Positions 53,019 through 62,064 of a stretch of DNA of 62,067 nt are shown here, one piece after another. The notes beneath the pieces were generated by a model. The model was given only the letters and a program-made list of their open reading frames with translations, had not been told where the DNA came from and did not search any database. Origin of the DNA: Phycisphaerales bacterium (GTDB lineage: Bacteria; Planctomycetota; Phycisphaerae; Phycisphaerales; UBA1924); assembly GCA_020849615.1 (NCBI GenBank), contig JADLFW010000045.1, positions 1 to 62,067 of the forward strand, given 5' to 3'. Positions within the stretch are counted from its first letter, which is position 1. Every line of letters begins with the position of its first letter. The position numbers and the translations under genes were made by a program.

Positions 53019-53870
53019 ATGACCAGGGACAAGGACAAGGATAAAGGCAAGGACAAGGGCAAGGGCAAGTCAAGCGGAAGCGCCGCGCGCGGCGACCTGA
53101 AGGGGAAGGCCTACGAGAAGGAGCTGCGGAAGCTCCAGGGACGCCTGTGCCAGCTCCAGGAATGGGTCAAGGCCAAGGGGCACCGCGTCATCATCGTTTT
53201 CGAGGGCCGCGACGCCGCCGGCAAGGGCGGCGTGATCAAGGCGATCACCGAGCGCGTCAGCCCGCGCATCTTCCGGCTGGTCGCGCTGCCGGCGCCGTCT
53301 GACCGCGAGAAGACGCAGATGTACCTCCAGCGGTACATGCAGCACTTCCCCGCGGCGGGCGAGATCGTGATCTTCGATCGCTCGTGGTACAACCGGGCCG
53401 GCGTCGAGTACGTGATGGGGTTCTGCACGAAGGAGCAGCACAGACGGTTCCTCGAGCTGTGCCCCGTCGTCGAGAGGTACATCGCCGATGGCGGCATCCA
53501 GCTCATCAAGATCTGGCTGGAGGTGAGCGACAAGGAGCAGAAGCGACGTTTCGAGGCCCGGGTCGAGGACCCGATCCGGCAGTGGAAGCTCAGCCCGATG
53601 GACCTGCCCTCGCGCAGCCGCTGGTTCGATTACTCGCGGGCCCGCGACATGATGCTCGACGCGACCGACACCGAGCACGCGCCCTGGTACATCATGCGCT
53701 CGGACGACAAGAAGCGGGCGAGGCTGAACTGCATCCGGCACATCCTGGATGCGATCCCCTACAAGGTCCTGCCGCGCGAGAAGGTGAAGATCCCGAAGCG
53801 ATCCATGAAGCGGGCCTACGACGATCAGGCCCCGCTCGCCAAGCGCAAGTTCATCCGCGAAGCCTACTGA
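53019..53870 (+). CDS. ppk2: Polyphosphate kinase 2
   Basis: 283 residues from the ATG at 53019 with AAGGA upstream. Starts with a Lys/Asp-rich low-complexity stretch (DKDKDKGKDKGKGKSS), then the PPK2 core: LQEWVKAKGHRVIIVFEGRD, Walker A GRDAAGKGG (63-71), VSPRIFRLVALPAPSDREKT, Walker B region DRSWYNR (120-126) and the lid VEDPIRQWKLSPMD. The family moves phosphate between polyphosphate and nucleoside mono- or diphosphates; which class this is cannot be settled by eye. Head of a plus-strand series: sulP starts 30 bp downstream. Confidence 0.94.
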   Translation: MTRDKDKDKGKDKGKGKSSGSAARGDLKGKAYEKELRKLQGRLCQLQEWVKAKGHRVIIVFEGRDAAGKGGVIKAITERVSPRIFRLVALPAPSDREKTQMYLQRYMQHFPAAGEIVIFDRSWYNRAGVEYVMGFCTKEQHRRFLELCPVVERYIADGGIQLIKIWLEVSDKEQKRRFEARVEDPIRQWKLSPMDLPSRSRWFDYSRARDMMLDATDTEHAPWYIMRSDDKKRARLNCIRHILDAIPYKVLPREKVKIPKRSMKRAYDDQAPLAKRKFIREAY

Positions 53871-53900
53871 CGCACGCTGCGAACCGGCGGAGCCCCTTCC

Positions 53901-55667
53901 GTGCCCACCGCACCCTCCAACCCCGCGCCCGCTCGGAGCGATGCCGGATTCCTGGCCCGGCTCCGCACATCCGTGCCGGCGCTGAGGTGGCTGCGCACCT
54001 ACGAGCGGGGGTGGCTGCGGGGCGATGTCGTCGCCGGGATCACGCTGGCCGCCTACCTGCTGCCGGCCGGGCTCGGCGACGCCTCCCTGGCCAACCTGCC
54101 GCCGGAGGCGGGCCTCTACGCGTGCCTCTTCTCCGGGCTGGTGTTCTGGCTGTTCTGCAGCTCGCGGCACACGGCCATCACCGTCACCTCCGCCATCTCG
54201 CTGCTCGTCGGCGCTTCGCTGGGAGAGATCGCGGGCGGCGACACGACACGCTTCGGGGCGCTGGCGGCCGCCACCTGCCTGCTCGTCGCGCTCATCGCCT
54301 TCATCGCGTGGTTGGCCCGGGCCGGATCGATCGTCAACTTCATCTCCGAGAGCGTGATGGTCGGATTCAAGTGCGGCGTGGCGCTGTTCCTGGCCAGCAC
54401 GCAGCTGCCCAAGCTGTTCGGTGTCCACGGCGCGCACGGCAACTTCTGGGAGAACAGCGGCTATTTTTTGAGGCACATTCACGAAACCAACATGGTCTCG
54501 CTGACGCTCGGTGTCACGGCCCTGGCGGTGCTCGTGCTCGGCAAGATCCTCCTCAGGCACAAGCCGGTGGCCCTCTTCGTGGTCATCGGCGGCATTTTGG
54601 CCTCGGCGCTGCTGGGCCTAGAAGCCCGCGGCGTGAAGCTGCTGGGCGATGTGCCGCAGGGGCTGCCGGCCCTCGGCCTGCCGGCGATCGGCTGGAACGA
54701 CCTGAACGAGCTGCTGCCGCTGGCGCTGGCGTGCTTCATGCTGGGCGCGGTGGAAACGGCCGCCATCGGCCGCACCTTCGCCGCGAAGCACGGCGGACGC
54801 CTGGATGCCAACCAGGAGTTCCTCGCGCTCGCGGCGTCCAACCTCGCCGCCGGGCTGGGCCGCGGCTTCCCGGTGAGCGGCGGCATGTCGCAATCCCTCG
54901 TCAACGAGGGCGGCGGCGCAAAGACGCCGCTGTCGGGGGCCTTCGCGTCGGGCTTCATCCTGGTCGTCGTCCTGTTCTTCTCGCATCTGCTGCGCGCGCT
55001 CCCCCAGCCCGTGCTGGCGGCGATCGTGCTGGTCGCCGTCACGGGGCTGTTCAAGGTTTCCACGCTGAAGCACCTCCGGCGGACCAACCGGACGGAGTAC
55101 ATCGTCGCCGTCGCAGCGCTGGTCGGGGTGCTGAGCTCGGGCCTGCTGCGGGGGGTGCTGATCGGCGCGGTCATCTCGCTGGTGCTCCTGATCCGCCGCG
55201 CATCGCGGCCGCACGTGGCCGTGCTGGGCCGCATCCCGGGCTCGCGGCGGTTCTCCGACCGTGATCGCCACCCGGACAACGAGCTGATCCCCGGTGTGCT
55301 GATCTTCCGGCCCGAGTCGGGGCTGATCTATTTCAACATGGACCACGTGCACGACAGCATCATGGAGCGTGTCCGCGCCGAGGTCACGACGCCCGGCCTC
55401 GTCGTGCTGGACCTCTCCGCCACGCCGTACGTGGACATGCACAGCGCGCACATGCTCGCGGACCTGGCTCAGGAGCTTCGGGCCGCCGGGGTCCGTCTTC
55501 AGGCCGTCGAAGCCAGGTCATCGGTGCGGGATCGTCTCCGCAGCGAACGCGTGGATGAGAAGCTCGGCGGCGTCAACCGGTTCACCTCGGTCGCCGACGC
55601 GGTCGAGGCGGCGCCGCCGGACGATGCGGCTACCCGGAATGATCCTGCGGACGGAGTCAGAGAATGA
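53901..55667 (+). CDS. SulP-family inorganic anion transporter with STAS domain
   Basis: 588 residues from a GTG at 53901. The SulP signature near the N-terminus (WLRGDVVAGITLAAYLLPAG, then GLYACLFSGLVFWLF) is followed by 10-12 membrane helices, for example CGVALFLASTQLPKLFGV and AGLGRGFPVSGGMSQSLVNE. The C-terminal part (about 455-560) is a cytoplasmic STAS domain with GVLIFRPESGLIYFNMDH and VVLDLSATPYVDMHSAHML. Likely sulfate, bicarbonate or related anion uptake; specificity not predictable. Its stop overlaps the ATG of the outer membrane factor gene as ATGA, so it is coupled to the efflux genes. Confidence 0.92.
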   Translation: MPTAPSNPAPARSDAGFLARLRTSVPALRWLRTYERGWLRGDVVAGITLAAYLLPAGLGDASLANLPPEAGLYACLFSGLVFWLFCSSRHTAITVTSAISLLVGASLGEIAGGDTTRFGALAAATCLLVALIAFIAWLARAGSIVNFISESVMVGFKCGVALFLASTQLPKLFGVHGAHGNFWENSGYFLRHIHETNMVSLTLGVTALAVLVLGKILLRHKPVALFVVIGGILASALLGLEARGVKLLGDVPQGLPALGLPAIGWNDLNELLPLALACFMLGAVETAAIGRTFAAKHGGRLDANQEFLALAASNLAAGLGRGFPVSGGMSQSLVNEGGGAKTPLSGAFASGFILVVVLFFSHLLRALPQPVLAAIVLVAVTGLFKVSTLKHLRRTNRTEYIVAVAALVGVLSSGLLRGVLIGAVISLVLLIRRASRPHVAVLGRIPGSRRFSDRDRHPDNELIPGVLIFRPESGLIYFNMDHVHDSIMERVRAEVTTPGLVVLDLSATPYVDMHSAHMLADLAQELRAAGVRLQAVEARSSVRDRLRSERVDEKLGGVNRFTSVADAVEAAPPDDAATRNDPADGVRE

Positions 55668-57460
55668 ACGGTCTGCGCTGCTCATCCACCCGCCATTGGC
55701 GCACCTTTCCGCCGCGAGCCCCTCAGGACTCCGCGCGGGCCGCGATGGGCTGGGTTGCCCTCACGATGCTGGTGGGTTTTTCGGGGTGTGAGGTGGGGCC
55801 TGAGTACGCGGAGCCTGGGGCGGAGGTGAACGGGGGGTGGCTGGGGGGGTCGGGGGGTGGGGCGGAGGGGGTGGTGGATGAGGGGGGTGTGAACGAGCGG
55901 TGGTGGGAGGGGTTCAACGACGCGGGGCTGACGGCGCTGGTGGGGATGGCGTACCGGGAGAACCTGACGCTGCGGTCGGCGGGGCTGCGGGTGATCGAGG
56001 CGCGGGCCCGGCGGGGGATCGCGGTGGGGCGGTTCTTCCCGCAACTGCAGGAGGCGGTGGGGGGGGTGGACGCCAGCCGGGTGAGCGCCAACAGCGTGCA
56101 GGGGGCGTCGGGGGGTGACCGTTCGTACGCGGAGGCGACGATCGGGCTGCAGGCGGCGTGGGAGCTGGACTTCTGGGGCAAGTTCCGCCGGGGGATCGAG
56201 GCGGCCGACGCGGAGCTGTTGGCGACGGTGGCGGACTACGACGCGGTGCTGGTGACGCTGGCGGCGGACGTGGCGACCAACTACATCCTGGTGCGTTCGC
56301 TGGAGGAGCGGCTGGAGGTCACGCGGGCCAACGTGCGGCTGCAGGGCGAGACCCTGGCGTTGACGCAGGCGCGGTTCCGGGCCGGGGCGGTCTCGGAGCT
56401 GGATGTGGCCACGGCGCGGGCGACGCTGGCCAACACGCAGGCGTTGATCCCGGATCTGGAGAACGCGTTGCAGCAGACGCGGCTGGCGATCTGCACGCTG
56501 CTGGCCCGGACGCCCTCGAGCCTGGAGGCCGAGCTGGCCCCGGCCCCCGGAGCCGGAGCCGGGGCCGGAGCCGGGGCCGGGGGTGGCCGGGTGCCCGAGG
56601 CGCCGCCGCGGATCGCCGCGGGGGTGCCGGCGGAGCTGCTGCGTCGCCGCCCGGATGTGCGGGCGGCCGAGCGGATCGCGGCGGCCCAGAGCGCCCTGAT
56701 CGGGGTGGCGGCGGCGGACCTGTACCCGTCGATCTCGATCACGGGGGCCACGGCGTTTGTGAGCAGCACCTACGACGGGCAGCGCACCCCGGGGCTGGGC
56801 GACCTGCTCGACGCCGACTCCTTCGCGGGGTTCATCGGGCTGCGGGTGAACTGGCCGGTGCTGAACTACGGGCGGATCCGGGGCAACATCCGCGTGCAGG
56901 ACGCCCGCTTCGAGCAGGCGGTGGCGTTCTACCGCCAGTCGGTGCTGCGGGCGGCCTCGGATGTGGAGGCGGGGCTCTCGGACTTCCTGCGTTCGCGGGA
57001 GCGGGCCGCGTACCTGGCCGAGGCGGTCAACGCCTCGCAGCGCAGCGTCGACCTCTCGCTGATCCAGTACCGGGCCGGGGCGGTGGACTTCATCCGCGTC
57101 AACAACGCCCAGACCGAGCTGGTCCTGCAGCAGGACAACCTGATCGTCTCCCGGGCCTCCATCGCGCTGGGCGCGGTGCGGACCTACCGGGCCCTGGGCG
57201 GGGGCTGGGAGATGCGCGGCGATGCCGAGTTCGTCGACCCCCAGACCGCCGAACGCATGCGCCGCCGCACCGACTGGGGCGATGTGCTCGCCCCCGACTG
57301 GCCCGAGGGCAAGGACCTGGGCTTCCCGCGTCCCCCCACCCCCGCCCCCGGAACAACACCCACCCCCACCCCCGGAACCGCCCCCATCCCCGCCCCCGGA
57401 ACCGCCCCCGGAACTGCCCCCGACCCCGGAACCCTTCCCCCTCCGGAGCCCCGCCCGTGA
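55664..57460 (+). CDS. RND efflux outer membrane factor, TolC/OprM (NodT) type lipoprotein
   Basis: 598 residues from the ATG at 55664 overlapping the sulP stop; a start near 55745 (MGWVALTML) is possible. GWVALTMLVGFSGC provides a lipobox. Two OEP repeats: NLTLRSAGLRVIEARARRGI and LDFWGKFRRGIEAADAELLA, then RRRPDVRAAERIAAAQSALI and LYPSISITGATAFV. LNYGRIRGNIRVQDARFEQA marks the second domain. Between the repeats a Gly/Ala/Pro-rich insert (PAPGAGAGAGAG) lies at about 56538-56590, and the C-terminus ends in a Pro/Thr-rich tail from 57337, encoded by a short GC-rich DNA repeat. Forms the outer membrane channel of the pump. Confidence 0.92.
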   Translation: MNGLRCSSTRHWRTFPPRAPQDSARAAMGWVALTMLVGFSGCEVGPEYAEPGAEVNGGWLGGSGGGAEGVVDEGGVNERWWEGFNDAGLTALVGMAYRENLTLRSAGLRVIEARARRGIAVGRFFPQLQEAVGGVDASRVSANSVQGASGGDRSYAEATIGLQAAWELDFWGKFRRGIEAADAELLATVADYDAVLVTLAADVATNYILVRSLEERLEVTRANVRLQGETLALTQARFRAGAVSELDVATARATLANTQALIPDLENALQQTRLAICTLLARTPSSLEAELAPAPGAGAGAGAGAGGGRVPEAPPRIAAGVPAELLRRRPDVRAAERIAAAQSALIGVAAADLYPSISITGATAFVSSTYDGQRTPGLGDLLDADSFAGFIGLRVNWPVLNYGRIRGNIRVQDARFEQAVAFYRQSVLRAASDVEAGLSDFLRSRERAAYLAEAVNASQRSVDLSLIQYRAGAVDFIRVNNAQTELVLQQDNLIVSRASIALGAVRTYRALGGGWEMRGDAEFVDPQTAERMRRRTDWGDVLAPDWPEGKDLGFPRPPTPAPGTTPTPTPGTAPIPAPGTAPGTAPDPGTLPPPEPRP

Positions 57461-57545
57461 TCAGCTTGGAGCACGCCTTGAGACCCATCAACTTCCCCTC
57501 CCCCCGGAACAACTCCCGCCCCCGGAACAACCCCCGCCCCCGGCT
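57337..57545. repeat. CCCCCGGAAC-type short repeats spanning two genes
   Basis: Recurring CCCCCGGAACMRCMCCC units at 57346-57440 (end of the outer membrane factor gene) and 57498-57545 (start of the membrane fusion gene). Further copies occur at 58255-58330 within the membrane fusion gene. They are translated in different frames in the two genes, as PTPAPGTTPTP-like and PRNNSRPRNN-like sequence. Confidence 0.8.
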
Positions 57546-58887
57546 CTGGCTCCGCGCGCAGTTGTGTTCCCGGGCCCTGCTGGGCGTGGCTCTTCTGATC
57601 GCCCTCGCCGCCGGGGGCTGCAGGAAGCAGGATGCCAACACCTACGCCCCGCCGCCGCCCCCCGAGGTCATCGTGTCGGCCCCGGCGGAGCGGGATGTGG
57701 TCTCCTACCTGAACTACACCGGCACGGTCGAGGCCTCCGAGACCGTGGAGCTGCGGGCCCGTGTGCAGGGCTTCCTGGAGCAGATCAACTTCAGGCCCGG
57801 CCAGCGGGTCCGCAAGGGGGAGATCCTCTTTGTGATCGACCAGCGGCAGTACCAGGCCGCCGTCGAGCAGGCCGCCGCGTCCCTGCAGGCCCAGCGGGCC
57901 TCGCTGGAGGGCGCCGAGAACGACGCCCGCCTGGCCCGCGAGCTGGCCGACCAGCGGGCCGGCCCGGAGATCGACGCGGTGATCAAGGCCGCCCGCCGCG
58001 ACTCGATCCGGGCCGAGGTGGCCCGGGCCGCCGCCGAGCTCGAGTCGGCCCGGATCAACCTCGAGTACTGCGAGGTGGTGGCCCCCATCGACGGGCGGAT
58101 CACCAACAACCTCGTGGACATCGGCAACCTGGTGGGCCGGGGCGAGCCCACCCTGCTGGCCAGCATCGTGCAGGCCACCCCCTGCTACGTCTCGCTGGAC
58201 ATCAGCGAGTCCGATGTGCTCACCCTCCGCCGCGAACGCCTCCGTGCCGGCGAACCCACCCCCACCCCCACCCCCGGAACCGCCCCCGGAACAACCCCCG
58301 CCCCCACCCCCGGAACCGCCCCCGAGCCCCTCGAGCCGGGGCAGGTCACGCCGGGCCAGGCCCGGGCCTGCGAGCTGGCCCTGGCCGATGAGGCCGAGTT
58401 CCGCACCCGGGGCAGCGTCGACTACGTCGCCCCCGCGATCAACGCCGAGACCGGCACGCTCCGCGTCCGGGCCCGCTTCGACAACCCCGATGAGTCCCTC
58501 CTGCCCGGCTTCTTTGTCCGCCTGCGTTTCCCCATGTCCACCAGCCGGGCCCTGCTGGTGCCCGACGCGGCGCTGCTCAGCGACCAGCAGGGCCGCTACG
58601 CCCTGGTGGTGAACGCCAAGGACGAGGTGGAGGTTCGCCGCGTCAAGGCCGGGCCGCTGGACGCTTCGCTGCGGGTCGTGGAGGAGGGGCTGGCGGCGTC
58701 GGACCGCGTGATCGTGCTGGGCGTGCTCAAGGCCCGGCCCGGCGCCAAGGTCACCCCCAAGCTCCAGGAACCCCCACCCCCGCCCCCGCCCCCGCCCCCG
58801 GCCCCGCCCCCGTCCCCGGCCTCAGCTCCTGTTCCTGCTTCTGCTCCTGCTTCTGCATCTGCTCCTGCTTCTGCCCCGGCCCGTTGA
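57457..58887 (+). CDS. RND efflux periplasmic adaptor (membrane fusion protein)
   Basis: 476 residues from a GTG at 57457 that overlaps the outer membrane factor stop as GTGA; no ATG exists near the start. N-terminal repeat-encoded Pro/Arg/Asn-rich segment, then ALLGVALLIALAAGGC with a lipobox. HlyD/AcrA core: VEASETVELRARVQGFLEQI, NFRPGQRVRKGEILFVIDQR, a coiled-coil hairpin (about 130-190), EYCEVVAPIDGRITNNLVDI and TRGSVDYVAPAINAETGTLR. A Pro/Thr-rich insert (about 267-290) is encoded by the same short repeats. The C-terminus is a Pro then Ala/Ser/Pro low-complexity tail from about 58770. Connects the permease to the outer membrane channel. Confidence 0.92.
   Translation: MISLEHALRPINFPSPRNNSRPRNNPRPRLWLRAQLCSRALLGVALLIALAAGGCRKQDANTYAPPPPPEVIVSAPAERDVVSYLNYTGTVEASETVELRARVQGFLEQINFRPGQRVRKGEILFVIDQRQYQAAVEQAAASLQAQRASLEGAENDARLARELADQRAGPEIDAVIKAARRDSIRAEVARAAAELESARINLEYCEVVAPIDGRITNNLVDIGNLVGRGEPTLLASIVQATPCYVSLDISESDVLTLRRERLRAGEPTPTPTPGTAPGTTPAPTPGTAPEPLEPGQVTPGQARACELALADEAEFRTRGSVDYVAPAINAETGTLRVRARFDNPDESLLPGFFVRLRFPMSTSRALLVPDAALLSDQQGRYALVVNAKDEVEVRRVKAGPLDASLRVVEEGLAASDRVIVLGVLKARPGAKVTPKLQEPPPPPPPPPPAPPPSPASAPVPASAPASASAPASAPAR
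58255..58330. repeat. CCCCCGGAAC-type short repeats inside the adaptor gene
   Basis: Two or three units with cores CCCCCGGAACCGCCCCC and CCCCCGGAACAACCCCC, encoding the PTPTPGTAPGTTPAPTPGTA insert. Same family as at 57337-57545. Confidence 0.75.
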
Positions 58888-58896
58888 GGAGTTCTC

Positions 58897-61800
58897 ATGC
58901 TCGCCGAATTCCCCGTCCGACGCCCGATCGTCGCGATGGTCATCTCGATCCTGATCGTGATCATGGGGCTGGTGGCCTACCCGACGCTCCCGATCGCGCA
59001 GTACCCCGACATCACCCCGCCGGTGATCCAGGTGACCGCCAGCTACCCGGGGGCCAGCGCCCAGGTGGTGGCCGACACCGTGGCCGCCCCCATCGAGCAG
59101 GAGGTCAACGGCGTCCCGGGCATGATCTACATGGAGAGCACCTCCGCCAGCGACGGGTCCTACACCCTGGATGTGACCTTCGAGCTGGGGACCAACATCG
59201 ACATCGCCTCGGTGCTGGTGCAGAACCGCGTGAGCATCGCCCAGCCCAAGCTCCCCGAGGAGGTCACCCGCAACGGCATCACCACCGACAAGGTGTCGTC
59301 GAGCTTCATCACCATCTTCGCGCTGGCCCCCCGGGACCGGGCGGCGGCCGAGAAGTACGACGACCTCTTCATCACCAACTACATCACCATCAACGTCCTC
59401 GACGAGATCAAGCGGATCAAGGGCGTGGGCGACGCCACCATCTTCCCCGCCAAGGACTACGGCATCCGCGTGTGGCTCGACCCCGAGAAGCTCAAGGCCC
59501 GCGGCCTCACCACCATGGACGTGATCAACGCCCTCAAGGAGCAGAACGTCCAGGTCGCCGCCGGCGCCATCGGCCAGCCCCCCGTCCCCGCCGGCCAGGC
59601 CTACCAGTACAACATCTCCACCCTCGGACGCCTCACCAGCGTCGACCAGTTCGAGAACGTCATCGTCCGGGCCGACGGCAACCGCGTCCTCCGCGTCAAG
59701 GACGTCGCCCGCGTCGAGCTGGGCGGCAAGTCCTACGACCTCCTGGCCGCCTACAAGGGCACCCCCGCCGCCGTCTGCATCGTCTACCAGGCCCCCGGCG
59801 GCAACGCCGTGCAGGTCGCCGGCGCGGTGGAGAAGCTCCTGGACACCAAGGCCGCCGACCTCCCCGAGGGGCTGGCCTTCGAGCTCGTCTACGACAGCTC
59901 GGAGTTCGTCCTGGCCGCCGTCGAGTCGGTGTACCACACCTTCTTCGAGGCCCTGGCCCTGGTGCTCGCGGTGGTCATCATCTTCCTGGGCAGCCTGCGG
60001 CTCTCGCTGATCCCCATGCTGGCGATCCCGGTCTCGATCATCGGCACCTTCTTCTTCGCCAAGCTCCTGGGCTTCTCGGTCAACATGCCCGTGCTCTTCG
60101 GCCTGGTCGTGGCCATCGGCATCGTCGTCGACGACGCCATCGTGGTCGTCGAGAACGTCGAGAGCGTCATGAACCGCGAGCACCTCCCCCCCAGGGAGGC
60201 CACCGTCAAGGCCATGAAGGAGGTGCTGGCCCCCGTGATCAGCATCACCGTCGTGCTCATGGCCGTCTTTGTCCCCACCGCCTTCCTCCCCGGCATCAGC
60301 GGGCAGCTCTTCAAGCAGTTCGCCCTCACCATCGCCGCCAGCACCTTCCTCAGCGGCGTGTGCGCCATCACCCTCACCCCCGCTTTGTGCGGCGTCATCC
60401 TCCGCCCCCACCGGGAGGGCCACAAGCCCTTCATCCTGGTCCGCTGGTTCAACCGCGGGTTCGACGCCCTCGCCGGCGGCTACGCCCGCCTGGTCAGGTT
60501 CCTCGTGCACCCCGCCGTCGTGCTCTTCACCCTCGCCGGCTTCGCCGCCTGCGTCGTCGCCATCGTCTGGACCTTCACCCGGGTCCCCACCGGCTTTGTC
60601 CCCCTCGAGGACCGCGGCCTCATCATGCTCGAGGTGTGGATGCCCGACTCGGCCTCCCAGGAACGCACCATCGCCGCGGCCCGCAAGGTCGAGGAGATCC
60701 TCGCCACGACCGACGGCGTCCGCAACTACTCCCGCCTCTCGGGGTTCTCCATCATCAACGACAAGGGCTCCAACTACGCCGCCATGTTCGCCGGGCTCGA
60801 CGACTGGTCCGTGCGGCTCCCCAAGGGACGCGACACCGACACCATCATGGCCGAGCTCCGCCAGAAGACCGCCGCCATCCCCGACGCCCTGTGCATCGTC
60901 TTCTCCCTCCCCGCCATCGACGGCGTGGGCAGCGCCTCGGGCTTCGACCTCCGCCTCCAGGACCGCGCCGGCGTGGGCCGCCAGGCCATGGGCGAGCTGG
61001 TCCAGGGCCTGGTCGCCGACGGCAACGCCCAGTCCCGGCTCCGCGGCGTCAACAGCGGCTACCGCGCCGCCGTCCCCCAGCTCTTCGCCGAGATCGACCG
61101 CGAGAAGGTCAAGAAGCTGGGCATCCCCCTCCAGGATGTCTTCTCCACCCTCTCGGGCTACCTCGCCTCCTTCTACGTCAACGACTTCAACCTCTTCGGA
61201 CGCACCTGGCAGGTCAACGTCTCGGCCGACAGCCGCTTCCGCGCCACCCCCGACGACGTCAGGCAGCTCGACGTCCGCAAGCCCGACGGCGGCATGGTCC
61301 CCCTGGGCTCGCTCCTGAGCGTCAGCCAGACCATGGGCGCCGACCGCGTCGTCCGCTACAACATCTTCCCCGCCGCCGTCCTCCAGGGCCAGCCCGCCGC
61401 GGGCGTCTCCTCCGGCGAGAGCCTCGCCGTCGTCGAGACCATGGCCGACGCCAAGCTCCCCCCCGGCATGAGCTACGAGTGGACCGCCCTCTCCTACCAG
61501 GAAAAACTCGTCGGCAACCAGGCCATCGTCGTCTTCTCCATGGCCCTCCTGGTCGTCTACCTCATCCTCGCCGCCCTCTACGAGAGCTGGTTCATCCCCC
61601 TCTCGGTCATCCTCTCCATCCCCCTGGCCGTGCTGGGCGCCATGGGCGGGCTCATGTACCGCGGCATGGACAACAACATCTACACCCAGGTCGGCCTGGT
61701 CCTGCTGGTGGGCCTGGGGGCCAAGAACGCCATCCTCATCGTCGAGTTCGCCAAGGCCTACCGCGACCAGGGCAAGCCCATCGTCGAGTCCGCCGTCGAG

Positions 61801-62064
61801 GCCGCCCGCCAACGCCTCCGCCCCATCCTCATGACCGCCTTCGCCTTCATCCTCGGCGTCCTCCCCCTCATGATCGCCACCGGCGCCGGCGCCGCCAGCC
61901 GACAGGCCATCGGCACCGCCGTCTTCTTCGGCATGCTCGGCAACACCCTCCTCGGACTCCTCTTCACCCCCGTCCTCTACGTCGTCATCCAGCACTCCAC
62001 CGAAAAAATCCTCGGCCCCAAACCCCACCCCAACCCCCACCCCACACCCACACCCACCCACTGA
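58897..62064 (+). CDS. RND family efflux permease (HAE1/AcrB type)
   Basis: 1055 residues, complete: stop at 62062-62064, three bases before the window edge. ATG preceded by GAGGAG, 9 bp after the adaptor stop. Proton-driven trimeric multidrug exporter. Motifs: FPVRRPIVAMVISILIVIMG (TM1), PIAQYPDITPPVIQVTASYP, GASAQVVADTVAAPIEQEVN, GIVVDDAIVVVENVESVM in TM4 with the paired Asp relay (VVDDAIVVVEN), SITVVLMAVFVPTAFLPGIS, and a second half with LILAALYESWFIPLSVILSI and GLVLLVGLGAKNAILIVEFA. A short His/Pro/Thr tail (HPNPHPTPTPTH) ends it. Codon usage becomes almost exclusively C-ending in the second half. Confidence 0.95.
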   Translation: MLAEFPVRRPIVAMVISILIVIMGLVAYPTLPIAQYPDITPPVIQVTASYPGASAQVVADTVAAPIEQEVNGVPGMIYMESTSASDGSYTLDVTFELGTNIDIASVLVQNRVSIAQPKLPEEVTRNGITTDKVSSSFITIFALAPRDRAAAEKYDDLFITNYITINVLDEIKRIKGVGDATIFPAKDYGIRVWLDPEKLKARGLTTMDVINALKEQNVQVAAGAIGQPPVPAGQAYQYNISTLGRLTSVDQFENVIVRADGNRVLRVKDVARVELGGKSYDLLAAYKGTPAAVCIVYQAPGGNAVQVAGAVEKLLDTKAADLPEGLAFELVYDSSEFVLAAVESVYHTFFEALALVLAVVIIFLGSLRLSLIPMLAIPVSIIGTFFFAKLLGFSVNMPVLFGLVVAIGIVVDDAIVVVENVESVMNREHLPPREATVKAMKEVLAPVISITVVLMAVFVPTAFLPGISGQLFKQFALTIAASTFLSGVCAITLTPALCGVILRPHREGHKPFILVRWFNRGFDALAGGYARLVRFLVHPAVVLFTLAGFAACVVAIVWTFTRVPTGFVPLEDRGLIMLEVWMPDSASQERTIAAARKVEEILATTDGVRNYSRLSGFSIINDKGSNYAAMFAGLDDWSVRLPKGRDTDTIMAELRQKTAAIPDALCIVFSLPAIDGVGSASGFDLRLQDRAGVGRQAMGELVQGLVADGNAQSRLRGVNSGYRAAVPQLFAEIDREKVKKLGIPLQDVFSTLSGYLASFYVNDFNLFGRTWQVNVSADSRFRATPDDVRQLDVRKPDGGMVPLGSLLSVSQTMGADRVVRYNIFPAAVLQGQPAAGVSSGESLAVVETMADAKLPPGMSYEWTALSYQEKLVGNQAIVVFSMALLVVYLILAALYESWFIPLSVILSIPLAVLGAMGGLMYRGMDNNIYTQVGLVLLVGLGAKNAILIVEFAKAYRDQGKPIVESAVEAARQRLRPILMTAFAFILGVLPLMIATGAGAASRQAIGTAVFFGMLGNTLLGLLFTPVLYVVIQHSTEKILGPKPHPNPHPTPTPTH

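Noticed and set aside
56158..57456. Upstream extension of the adaptor frame through the outer membrane factor gene
   Set aside because: Gly/Ala/Arg-rich out-of-frame translation; the adaptor similarity and lipobox begin after 57457.
58822..62061. Open antisense frame of about 1080 codons opposite the RND permease
   Set aside because: Composition almost only Asp, Glu, Gly, Val and His, the mirror of C-ending codons in the permease gene; no start context or family motif.
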